This document shows positions 1-10,133 of a stretch of 61,003 nucleotides of DNA, in pieces; the first letter of the stretch is position 1; every line of letters starts with the position of its first letter. Source of the stretch: Welwitschia mirabilis (taxonomy: Eukaryota > Gnetophyta > Gnetopsida > Welwitschiales); assembly GCA_051453625.1 (NCBI GenBank), contig JBOZIK010000001.1:30727310-30788312 (forward strand), given 5' to 3'. The position numbers and the translations under genes were made by a program. The notes beneath the pieces are model-generated. The model searched no databases. It was not told the DNA's origin and was given only the letters and a program-made list of their open reading frames with translations.

Positions 1-1018
1 TTAACTAATTCTATTAATATTTCTAATTTTTATGATCTTTTGAAAGACCCTATCATCCTCGATGTCATCTAAATGATAAGGTAGATGATGCACTAATATT
101 TTTGAATAATTATCATTTTCATGTTTTATCTTTTTCAAACTAAATTTGACCCTTCTTTTCATGCACTGAATATTGTTTCTAACCTGCTTGTATTGCTTAC
201 TTATACTTAAACTTGCATATTAATCTTTTTTATCTTAACTTAATGCAATACAAAATGTATTGATTCATATGTGGGGGGGCAGGACAAATATTTTGAGATA
301 TATTAAGTAAATTTTAAATTTTAAGGGTTATTTTTATGAGACAAATCTATAGTACACTAATCTGATTCTGAATTCCTACTATTTGAGTAATATACATTAT
401 GGATATTGTTTATTAAATCATGTACTTAATAGTAAAGTACTTGAAGTATGGTTTTCTTATATAATGATTAATGTAATTTATGAAACTATAAATGAAGGAA
501 ATAATGTATGATTGATATATTTTCTTTTGTAAATTATGCTTAAAAACTTAATTCTTGTTCTATGAATATCATTTTTAAGTTATTAATTTTTTTGGTTAGA
601 TATGCACATCCTTCATCTAAGTTATTATGGTCATATCTTATAATGATTATTTTTATAATATCCAAATTATATCTTTTTGATGTGTTAAATGTTTTAAGTG
701 GGCGGCTAATGCACAAGCACATGTTTTGATCTTATTTTTTGATGAGCATAATTACAAGTAATTAATTTTATAGATTGATTTTTAGGAGCTTGTTATCCCC
801 ATAATCGTCTGGATGATGGTCTAGATGACACCATGGTCATTTCATCTTCCAAGGTAAAACATTTCAATTTATGTAATTTTATAATTTACTCCTACATACT
901 AAGATTTATAAACTTGAATTACATATACCTAGATAGTATTTTATCTTAGTCAATTTAACTTACAATTATAGTCATTTGCTAACTTTGTTAGGGACTTACC
1001 ATACTAAGTGGAGGGCTA
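1..1018 (+). mobile_element. 3' internal noncoding region of a plus-strand gypsy element
   Basis: This AT-rich stretch has no credible reading frame. It lies directly upstream of a polypurine tract and an LTR, so I read it as the 3' untranslated end of a gypsy element whose body is left of the window. It carries a G7 run near 272-279 followed by AGGACA. An equivalent purine tract plus AGGACA sits in the same relative place in the minus-strand gypsy element (about 7190-7232). Inverted TCATC/GATGA motifs occur at about 48-90 and 783-832, as in the other gypsy elements here. Confidence 0.6.
1001..1018 (+). promoter_or_regulatory. Polypurine tract (plus-strand primer site)
   Basis: The purine run AAGTGGAGGGCTA ends immediately before the LTR start TGTTGTGATG. 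The minus-strand gypsy element at 5886-15527 has the same arrangement (AAGTGGGGGGCTA then TGTTGCGCTG), with shared upstream words (AACTAACAAAGGCT there, AACTTTGTTAGG here). This would prime second-strand DNA synthesis during retrotransposition. Confidence 0.7.
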
Positions 1019-2280
1019 TGTTGTGATGCCAAATTATATGTTTTTAGGGGTATTTTGAGTAGTTTTATAGGACATTTAGACAAGTTTATGTACAAAACAA
1101 TGATTATTAAGAGTCAAGGAGAAAATCATGAAAATGCACAAATACTAGTGCTTTTGGAGGCATTTAGGATTAATTCTAATACTTCATATTTTAAGGAGGA
1201 ATTAATGAGCTTCAAGGTTAATTTAATTTGATAAAGAACTTCAAGAATGTTATTGTCCGATCCATCATTCAAATGACATACAAGAATGACACCCCTTTCA
1301 TGTGACTAATATGCTAACTAAGTTAATATAAAAGATAAATATAGAAGTTTATTGATGTGGCATCATCCCCACCATTTTTTGGAGAATTACCAAGATGACT
1401 ATCTAATTCTAATCAATGTACTAACTTCACCAAATCTTTACAATGTGTCTTATACCCTATTGCACATCATTAGGATTTCTTATGTGTCTATTAGATTTGC
1501 TATTGTTAGAGTTTGTTGTTGTCAATAAATATTGCCTTTACCCTTGACTCCAAATTTCTTCATTTGCATTGTAAATTCTCATGATAGAAGATTAAAGTAT
1601 TATAGATCCATCCATTATTGTTTTAGAGAGATGTCTTTCTTGGTGTTAGACTGTGTATCCTTCATTGAGGTGCTACTACTTTGTAACATGGATGTTGATT
1701 CGATTCTAATCTAAACTCTACTTTTATTTTCATATCTTTATTTTATGCATGTTCCTTATGATTTATGTTACTTCTGATTCCATGATATCTTCTTTAGTGA
1801 TATAGATCATGAAGATAACCTTTATTAAAGTTGACATTATTAGTTTAGCTGCACTGTATTTCCTTTCCTAGATTAACTTTACATACTTTTCATATTTTGT
1901 TTGACGTACCTGATAGGTTAGGTTGGTCTTGATCTGATGATGGATTTTCTTGATTGATCTAGGTTATATAAGACTAATCTCTATAATAGGTTTACCTAGT
2001 AATTAGATAGAAGTTGAACTTAGTTTAGACTTGCATTTCATTTGCATAAGTGTATTTGCATTGTTATTTCTGCATTGTTATTTCATTTTATATTAAGGAT
2101 ACATATTGTTTCATTTCCCAAATCAATTCTCTTTCTTCTTGCCTATGCCTTCAATGAAAATATGACATTTAGATCACTTGCATCTATATTAGTGTATTAT
2201 GTTGTGCAAAATCTATATTTATTTGTGAATAATAGGATCCACTTGAGAATGTTACATTTGTACAAGTATGCACCACAACA
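1019..2280 (+). repeat. Gypsy 3' LTR
   Basis: It begins TGTTGTGATG right after the polypurine tract and ends CACCACAACA, giving TG...CA termini. It shares landmarks in the same order with the gypsy LTRs at 5886, 14480 and 54399. Examples are the segment around 1650-1690 (CTGTGTATCC, then a CATTGAGG-like word, then TTTGTAAC) and the CTCATGATAG-type motif near 1578. It is longer (about 1.26 kb) than those LTRs, so it is probably a separate subfamily. No primer-binding site follows it, which supports 3' LTR status. The 5' partner is outside the window. Confidence 0.65.
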
Positions 2281-4115
2281 TAGTTAAATATGTCATGAAT
2301 GAATAGTTGGAGCTACATTGTCAGTACAGGTTCATAGCTCAGATGTAGTTAACTAGACCCAATAAAACTAATAAAAGGAACATTTAGTTTTATAGAAGAG
2401 ATTTTATATTTCTTTGGTTTTGTGTTTGCAGGTAGGAGGCTCCATTAGCTCCTTAGACTAATAAGAAAATAATATTATCCCCACAAATTCTTAAAAGAAA
2501 AACACATCATTAAAGTAAAAAAAAAAAAAAACCCTTTTTTTCCTTGATTCTAAATTAGAAATATCAAATGAATGCAAATCTTAATAAAAAACTTAAAGAG
2601 AAATATGGCCTACTCTTGAAAAGTAAGGATTCATATAATATCAACCAAAACCATAGAGTAAGATCTCTTATCCTTTTTTTACGTAAGAAGGTTACTACCT
2701 AGGATCAGTAACCCTCATAAACTCATACTATGATGGATGATATGGATGATTAGTTAGCCTTATGAAATAGTATTAGAATGGAAGAGGTAGATGATAATGT
2801 TTAATATAGTAATGGTGCATTCCATGAAATGGATGAAACTTAGTATTACCTATGTGGAATAGATTAAAGATATGATTATACAAGTGGTAATGCTTGTGTG
2901 ATTTCATGAGAGATACATCATCAAGTAACATTGGTTTCATTATTAATGAACCTACCCATCCTAAGTCTAATCTTTATGAGAAAATAAAGTATAGTCTAAA
3001 ATCATACAATAAAATTAAATTTTTCTCGAAATAGGATATCCTAGAATGATGCATAAAAAAGGCTTAAGATGGTAAAGATTAAAAGGTTTAAAAGTATGGT
3101 GGCCAAGTTTATATAAATGGTTATAACTTAGGATGTTATCTATGTATATTTGCATACATAAGTCTATAAAATAAGATAAAACACTAATGGAAACAATGAA
3201 AGTTATGTGTTCAAGGTCTAAAATGGTTTCTCTTTTATCTTGTTTATGCTTTATTAATATGTTTTGTAAGACATTATCTTAAGGGAAAGACAAATATGAG
3301 TTTCAAACCTCTAGACAAGGTGAGTGTCCATCAAAATAATCATGCTTCAAGTTATTAGAAGGTAAGTCCAATTATAAGGAATGTTTATCTTTTTATTAAA
3401 ACTTGTGTCATGCTTAAAAGATGAAAGTAAGATAGAAATGTCTTTCTTATGAAAATGTTGAGAATAAGATGAAGGTTTTTCATATGATGAATCAAGTATG
3501 AGTTCATATTTGATTTTCTCCTCCTCATAAAGTTTGCTACATGATTCATACTCAAGTTTATGAATCTCTTTAATTGTATGCTTATCCTCTAATGATTTTT
3601 CATTTCCTAGGTACTCATTGATTATCTTTCTATTCTATAGAATATACCTTAGGTATCATCATTTTGACTATTCTTAATCTAGGTTTTTAAGACTCTTAGA
3701 ATTAGGTTCATAAAGTGTAGTAAGCTTTTTCTCTTTTTGTTGGTTAAATGTACTAATCATTTGAGCATTGGTTTGGTTTAATCATTGAATATGTTGCTTA
3801 ATACTTGACAAGATGGAAGAGGTTTTTAGGTTTATTTCCATCTAAGATTTCATGAACTTTTTAAGGTTGACTTCTAACAAAGGCTAGGAATATTGTTAAA
3901 TATTGGAAGATAAAGGTTAGTAATTAAATGATAAAGAATAAAAAGAAATGATAAAGGGTATTCATGATAAAATAAAGGATAAGAATTAAAGGATAAAGGA
4001 AATTAGTAGGTTGATGAGGAGTAAGGGTTACAATGGATGGTGTAAAACATAGGATCAAATGTTTTTAATTAAAAGTAAGGATTTTCAAACTCAAGATCAT
4101 AATGAGGTTGATTTA
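2281..4115 (-). pseudogene. Decayed gag region of an outer gypsy element (left part)
   Basis: This stretch becomes continuous with 18909 onward once the nested copia element and its TGTAT duplication are removed. On the minus strand two pieces read as protein. One lies at about 3675-3830, a glutamine/lysine-rich segment with one stop, resembling the coiled C-terminal gag segment seen in the other gypsy families here. The other lies at about 3430-3610, a charged E/K-rich segment. Between 3900 and 4020 lies a low-complexity GATAAAG-rich tract, which reads as a tyrosine/proline-rich stretch on the minus strand. A 15-base A run lies near 2517-2531. I see no protease, reverse transcriptase or integrase motif. 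The region nearest 2281 could belong to something else. The assignment to gag is an inference from position and composition. Confidence 0.4.
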
Positions 4116-4120
4116 TGTAT
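4116..4120. repeat. Target-site duplication TGTAT (left copy)
   Basis: TGTAT lies immediately outside the left LTR end and is repeated exactly at 18904-18908, just outside the right LTR end 14.8 kb away. It marks a single integration event for the minus-strand copia element. Confidence 0.85.
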
Positions 4121-5556
4121 TAAGGATAGTTGAACTCAAAGGAAATGGGTGAATGCATTTCACCAATTACTGAATGGAAATGCACAATAAAAACACTTTA
4201 CCAAATAACATGGTTTTCCATCTTGGGTATGTCTACATATAGAGGGTATCTTTTACTCACACCTTCAAATATTCTTAACCTATAAGAAAATAGTGATTTT
4301 CTAGTGTATCACCAATCTTATAACAAATGAGAGTCTCCTTACAAGATAGCACTCTCCCCCCTCAAGGTAATAGTGATTTTTATAGGCATTGCACATTCCT
4401 TTATAGTAATGAAAGACTCCTCACAAATCAATTCTCTCTCCCTCATAAGGGAATTCTAGGTCATCAAGAACCTGACATCAAATAAGTTCTTAAAAACATA
4501 ATTTCATATGCACACCCCTAGAAGGGTTGCCTTACAAACTATTTGATATTCAAAAATGGACTTACAATAATATTCAAGAATATGATAGTTCATAATATAA
4601 ACCATAAGAATAAAATAATAACAAGGCTAAAGATATTGTAGATTTAAGTGCCTTGATGATGTTATTTTCATCATGAGTATGAATGAAAATAACTGCAATA
4701 AAGATTCAAGATCAAATATGAAAATAATACAAGATTCTTGCTAATGATGTCTTAATTCTTCATGATATGTTCCTTTTACTTGTGCATTTGTTGTTCTTAA
4801 TTTGATTGTTGTATGTTAGGATTTAAATATGAGTATTTATTGTAGTTACAAAAAGTCCTTTTTTGTGTCATAACATCGAGGCTTTATACAATTGAGGAAG
4901 ATCTAGTTATTTGAGCTTGAAAGGTAGTCATTTGAATTTGTAATCATGTGTAATGGATAAAAAACATCTAGGCATTAGCCATGTAACTTTAGTTTTAATT
5001 GATATGAACTTTGGTTTAATATGTCTTTACTTTTGTGAACATCTAATAATAGTCAGACATCTTTACCTTATAGACATCTTCAGTCAACTTGCTCAAATTT
5101 AAACAAATTTTTCTTTATAGTATTCTTAGGCCTTTGTAATCATGAATCCATGATGTACAAGTTCACAGATCACTTGAAATTCAAGATATTAGTTAAAACA
5201 AAATTAACTTTTTTACCTATTTTATCTTAGTATAGATGTCTTTAAATATGTACACATCTTCATCTATATCAAGTTCAATTTTCAGCTTAGCCATCTTTTA
5301 GCTTATGACTTGATTTCAATACATCCAAAACATCTTAAACTTCTAAGATGTCTTCACTCAAGACATATTTAATCTTATAGATGTCTCAAATAATTGATCT
5401 TGTAGCTTTATCATTTGATCCTTTTTGTGAAATGTTCTCTCTAAAGATCCCTAATAATCTAGTATCTATCAAGGTCTAATGTTCTTGTAATGATCTATCT
5501 ACACAATAATACAAAATATTTGATAAGTAGAATTATCAAAACTAGATTTTTCAAAA
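4121..5556 (-). repeat. Copia 3' LTR (minus orientation)
   Basis: Read on the minus strand it starts with a degraded TG end followed by CTAGTTTTGAT and ends ACTATCCTTA. It aligns along its length with the LTR at 17439-18903 and, inverted, with those at 32213 and 39178. Shared marks include repeated AGACATCTT-type words in the U3 part (5000-5400) and two of the hairpin-bearing units of about 82 bp (4290-4450). The units number four in the plus-strand element, which accounts for part of the length difference. The A/T-rich decay and missing TG indicate an old insertion. Confidence 0.85.
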
Positions 5557-5575
5557 ATCTTCCCCTTTTGATGAT
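5557..5575 (-). promoter_or_regulatory. Copia polypurine tract
   Basis: The minus strand reads ATCATCAAAAGGGGAAGAT directly before the LTR. The plus-strand relative has ACATCATTAAAAAGGGGGAG at the same position (39157-39176), so the motif and its upstream context are conserved. Confidence 0.8.
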
Positions 5576-5880
5576 GTCTAAAACTTGGAAAATTTTGTTA
5601 TTATAATATCATCTAATCAATTAAAATTAAACATTTATGTTCTAATGAAAATACACATAATTACTAGTTGAATGTAAAATACACATTTGTATCATCTATG
5701 CCAAGCAATGAGTTTATAAAACTTATAACAATGTTCAAATTTGCACCTCTAAATTGTGTTTAAAATGTACTCATGCTATTATTAATCTTATAAATAGTAG
5801 CATAGAACTCTCTTATCATTGGAGTTAAAATAGAATAAACTAGTTACATAATCATTTATCATCTAAGCTAAATAAAGTAA
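5576..5880 (-). mobile_element. Copia 3' noncoding remnant
   Basis: This lies between the copia polypurine tract and the gypsy insertion point. There is no reading frame of note, and it is AT-rich with no recognisable motif. It is copia sequence by position only. Confidence 0.6.
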
Positions 5881-5885
5881 CTCAT
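5881..5885. repeat. Target-site duplication CTCAT (left copy)
   Basis: CTCAT precedes the left gypsy LTR and is found again at 15528-15532 after the right LTR. It proves that the two LTRs belong to one insertion into the copia element. Confidence 0.85.
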
Positions 5886-6954
5886 TATTACAGTGTGTAT
5901 TTATGTAAGCTTTTACATTCAAAGAGATTTTGTCATTTATAACCAAAATAGATATCTTACATAATACATCACACTAGTATAGTGGGAGTTAACCCAAAAT
6001 GTTGTATCCACATTGAAGTCTATGAGTATGAGACCTAGGTTGGTTTTCAAATGAATAGGAACTAGAAATAAATAACAATGCAAGAAAATAAAGATATAAT
6101 GAAAGATGTAAAATGCAACCTAAACTAACATGCAATGCAAAAATAACCCTAATTCTACTTGCTTTTAACCTTAACAAAGGCTATCCTTGATGATCTATGT
6201 CATCAAAAAAATTGTCACCAGATCAAGGGCAATTATAAATCATAACATTAATAAGAAAATCTAATAAATATTAAAATAAAATCAAGTTTTATATTAAAAG
6301 AGTAATAGCATTTAGGTTACAAAATAGTCGGGTCTTAATGGAGGATACACAGCGCTCCACCAAGTGTATGTCTTTCTCTAACACATGTAGATGGATCTCT
6401 CACCCTTTGATCTCCTATCATGAGAATGTTTGGTGCAATAAAAATGAGAAGGAGAATTGAAAGGGAACTTATTTATAATAAAATATAGTAGAAAAGGATG
6501 AATGGTAGGTACAAAAAGGCGCATTCATTTATAACTTAGAAATAGACAAAACAGTTAAGGGTAGCTATCAGAGTCGGTTACATCTCAGTGTCATCTAGGC
6601 TATCATCTGAATGATAGTGGGGATGATAGTATATTATAAAGTATTCTCAAAATGATGATTTAGTAGTCCACATTAGTAGTAGTCATCCTACCTATCATGG
6701 GGATGACAAAGAGGATGACAGTCTTCTTTGATTATTTCTTTGAAGAGGACTTAGGATTTTTGTCATAAATCCTTCTTTAAAGCCCTTTACATCAGAAAGT
6801 GGCTTTAATACATCAAATTTGGATAAGAATTACACTTTTTTAATATTTCTTTTTGTATCTCCAAAATCCTCAGAATTGCACTTAAACCTATATAAAAATC
6901 CTATAAAACAACTCATAAAACCCAATTAACTAACCATAAATTAGCAGCGCAACA
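5886..6954 (-). repeat. Gypsy 3' LTR (minus orientation)
   Basis: On the minus strand it begins TGTTGCGCTGCTAATTTATG and ends CTGTAATA. It is co-linear with 14480-15527 over its length. The plus-strand relative at 54399-55243 lacks the U3 block corresponding to about 6560-6780. That block contains several GTCATC/GATGAC inverted motifs (for example CATCCTACCTATCATGGGGA). The segment around 6340-6430 (GTGTATCCTCCATTAAGACC on the minus strand) is the best-conserved landmark. Confidence 0.9.
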
Positions 6955-6972
6955 TAGCCCCCCACTTAGCCT
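6955..6972 (-). promoter_or_regulatory. Gypsy polypurine tract
   Basis: The minus strand reads AGGCTAAGTGGGGGGCTA immediately before the LTR start TGTTGCG. The G6 run and context match the tract at 1001-1018. Confidence 0.8.
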
Positions 6973-9009
6973 TTGTTAGTTCTTAACAAAAAGCAAGTGA
7001 AAAATCCATAATTATGAGCTAATTCATTTTTCAAAAGATAAATATGGGAATCATAAAACATGCTCATAAAACACATCACATAGATAGATAACAAGTAATG
7101 CATAATGTGTATGAAAATTTTAAAAATTTTATCTCATGAAAGATCTTATTTAAGTTAAAAAAATTTGTACATAATCCATGAAAATGTGTTTCTGTCCTCT
7201 CTTTCCCATCCTTCCCCTCTCTAACCCCTCAAAAAAAAAAGCAATACATCCCATAATGGAAACTAAAGCAAAGAAAATAAACAAGAGTGAGAAGATAGGT
7301 AATGGATATGAGGATAACTTTCAAAACAAAGTGTAAAGCTGAGTACTATTAGATTTAAAAAATAGATATCAATGAAATATTCTAGTAATTAAAAGAAAAG
7401 AGTGAATAATAAAAATGTTTAGTCATAAAAAGAACATGAGCAGTGCTTTACAACACCAAAAATCAAAAGAATAAATAACACAAGTTTATAGAGAAAACAC
7501 TTAGCTAAGTAACAAATCATTTTTATTAAAAACTTAAATAGGGAAAACATGCTAATAAAATATAGTAATGACTTTAAAATAGCTAATCAAACCATAAAAG
7601 AAAAAAAGAAGAATGAGCATAAGACATAAACAAAAGATAGCTTACCAATCTGATATTTTAACCTAGCAAACTCTCTTGAAAGAAATCATAACATCACTTG
7701 ATGTGTAAAATGCATGACTTAATGTATGAAAATCCATTTGATAAGGTAGTGGCTATGATAATGCTTAAAAGAGTAAAAATGAATAATCAAACCAAATAAT
7801 TGCTTAAAAATAAACTCTCCTATTGTCATCTCAAAACAAACATTTAAATCTTAAGAAATGAAATAATCATGTAAAAAGACTAGGAGTTTAAAAAATAAGC
7901 AATACCTCTAATGATACCAGGAATACCACTGATCCTGTTGCCTCAAAGTTGAAATACAAATTTATTATCCATGATGAGGGGAGTGCAACCATAGTCATAG
8001 AAGTAAGGACCTACGAAGCATGGCCAACTAACCTCCCAACACAGTTTCTACAGCTACCATATTACATTGCCAAAGGCTCTTGTCAAAAATATTTATCCTA
8101 GTGTACTTGTCGTAGGACATCATGGTGATCATGTTTTTAAGATATAAATATAAAACATCATGGTCTTTATTCACTTTTTTTTTTTAAAAAGAAAACAACA
8201 TTCCACACAACTAAAAACTTCAAAAGATGAAGGTGAAAGTCATAAGATTAAGACAAAAAAAATAACTCTTAAACAATCTAAGATCTTTTTACAATTAAGA
8301 AAAAACATCAAAAATAAAGCATCTTCCTTCAGATTGAAGTCTATGGACATGTGAATGTCCTAAGATTGGGTGAATTCAATCTTAACACTGAAATACCCAA
8401 GTCAAAAAACTAGACATGAAAATAAATACATGAATCATGTTTGAAAGATGATCAAGTAGTATCATAATAATCTTTCAAAGGAAAAAGCTGAAAGAAAATT
8501 TAGATAGTTTACTCATGAAATTCCAAATTTTGCCCATTTATGTCTTGTAATTCTCAAGTAGTTAAGTCAAAAATCTCAACAGAGCTATAAAAATGTATTT
8601 TCTCAAAATAATAGAAAATATAAATCAACATTTTATTGGCTATTGTCCTTGTCATCATCCAGACAACAGAGAGGATGATAGAGGTAGAAAAAATAAAAAA
8701 TTAATAGAAAACACAAAAATTTTTAGAAAGTTAAAAAAGTTAACAAAACTGACTGTCATCCAACTTTGTCATGAGATGATAAAGGAGACAACAAATTATT
8801 ATTGCAGAAAACAGAAGATAGAAACTACAAACAGAAAAAATTGAAACAAAAAATGAAAACAAAGACTTTCAAAATAGAAAACTAAAAAGAAAATAGTAAG
8901 GCAAATAAATGTTATTGAATTCTTAAATTTATAGCATACTTTTATTGAAAACAAAAGGAGGAAAAATTAAGGATCTGTTTTAATCTTAAGATTTTTAGAG
9001 AAATAAGGT
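6973..9009 (-). mobile_element. Gypsy 3' noncoding region with a second purine tract
   Basis: About 2 kb of A-rich sequence (T-rich on the element's own strand) has no convincing frame. A long pyrimidine run at 7196-7232 reads on the element strand as a purine tract ending in AGAGGACAG. The plus-strand element at 1-1018 has GTGGGGGGGCAGGACA in the comparable place. Inverted motifs of the TCATCC/GGATGA type lie at 8652-8684 and 8754-8782. The equivalent region of the plus-strand relative (59433-60062) carries the same palindromes in less decayed, CpG-containing form. Confidence 0.65.
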
Positions 9010-9517
9010 CTAAACCAAAAATTTACTAATTGATAATACAATTATTTTCAAGGAAATCAATTGGATAAAGGGAGGAGTAATGAAGAACACTCTATGATAC
9101 CACAGTAAAGCATAAACTTTGGAAGTCAGAGGAAAGAGAAATAGTAACTTCAGTAAAAGATTTTCTTTGAATACAAGAGTTTTATTTTGATCATCACAAA
9201 GAAAATTATATTCAAGTCCATTAAAAACATTTTTTTAATCCAAATGTAAATTATGATTTTCAATTTTTGGTTTATGTAATGGATAATCTCCCTTAAGGTG
9301 TGAATTAAAAAGTGGAACTTCCTTATACACTAAAGGTTCTTTCTCACTCTTAAAGTTGGATGTATTAATAGTTTTTTCAATCTCGAGTTGGTCATCATAA
9401 AGCATAGGCTCATGTGATTTTCTCTCTCTTTCTTTAAATGGATGATGTTGTAAAAATAAAGTGGGTTTGATATTATCTTCAATATTTATTTCATCACCTA
9501 AATCTTTCTTAGCTACT
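9010..9517 (-). pseudogene. Conserved frame downstream of the protease (copy A)
   Basis: After a one-base frameshift at the end of the protease, a minus-strand frame runs on through an acidic segment (EKTINTSNFKSEKEPL, PLHKPKIENHN) and then a leucine/phenylalanine-rich segment. It ends at a stop near 9010, with one internal stop. Two other copies (59102-59432 and 60325-60700) share the same protein words, such as NVFN..EYNF and WYHRV or WHHRV. That fits a formerly translated C-terminal extension of gag-protease. I recognise no enzyme family in it, and no RT or integrase motif. Nucleotide similarity alone could also explain the shared words. Confidence 0.45.
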
Positions 9518-9970
9518 TCAAAGACTAATTATAAACGTCCTATTTCCAAAATGACATTTTATTGTTCCTGCTCTTGTGTCAATGATGCAGTAGGCTATTG
9601 CACAAAAGGTTCTTCCTAAAAGTAAAGGGTATCCTCTATTATGCTTAACTTTTATGATAATCACATCTATGGGATAGCAAGCCTCTTCAATTTGAATTGC
9701 CAAATCTTTAATAATGCCTAATGGTTTCTTAACTAAAGTGTTTACTAATTCTAAGACAACCGGAGAAGACTTTATTCTATCCTCCAAACCAAGTTTCTTA
9801 TAAATGTGAAGTGTCGTAATGTTAACACTCGTTCCAATGTCTATTAAGGCTTTTCTAATCTTTTTGTTTCCCTTTAAAGTAACATTTACGGTAGCTACTC
9901 TTGGATTTTTAAATTTAGGTGATTTTTGTAATACTAAATTTGTGAGGGATTGGGCTAGAAAGACTTCGCT
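9518..9970 (-). pseudogene. Gypsy aspartic protease domain, copy A
   Basis: This is a retroviral-type aspartic protease of the plant Athila/Tat kind, which would process the Gag polyprotein in the virus-like particle. On the minus strand the frame is open from about 9970 to 9518. It has the approach segment KKIRKAL, the active-site motif IDIGTSVNI (catalytic Asp and Gly present), the KLGL helix, a PLGIIKDL segment, and the flap-distal signature PLLLGRTF followed by IIDTRAG. Of the full domain copies here, this one keeps the catalytic D-x-G. Copies B and the plus-strand copy have lost it. A frameshift near 9518 separates it from the downstream tail. An 80-bp tandem duplication lies just upstream. 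Confidence 0.8.
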
Positions 9971-9973
9971 AGG

Positions 9974-10133
9974 GATGATTCATTTTTATTTTCTTCTTAT
10001 TAAATCTTTCCATAATTTTGATTACCCTGGATTTTGTTGTAAAAGTTTCCATGGATGATTCATTTTTATTTTATTCTTATTAAATCTTTCCATGATTTTG
10101 AGTACCCTAGATTTTGTTGTAAAAGTTTCCAAA
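9974..10133. repeat. 80-bp tandem duplication between gag and protease
   Basis: Two adjacent 80-bp units (9974-10053 and 10054-10133) start GATGATTCATTTTTATTTT and differ at only a few positions. The homologous region of copy B (about 12195-12295) has a single unit, so the duplication arose in copy A after the copies diverged. Confidence 0.9.

Noticed and set aside
2042-2287. 81-codon plus-strand frame near the end of the first LTR
   Set aside because: It lies inside an LTR and overlaps its terminus. No homologous frame appears in the other LTRs.
4900-5450. Repeated AGACATCTT/AAGATGTCT words, considered as a CRISPR-like or satellite array
   Set aside because: Spacing is irregular, the words occur on both strands, and the same words lie in the same places in all copia LTRs here. 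They are LTR-internal repetition.
8160-8844. Two lysine-rich plus-strand frames (64 and 83 codons)
   Set aside because: They lie in A-rich noncoding sequence of the minus-strand gypsy element and show only poly-lysine-like composition.
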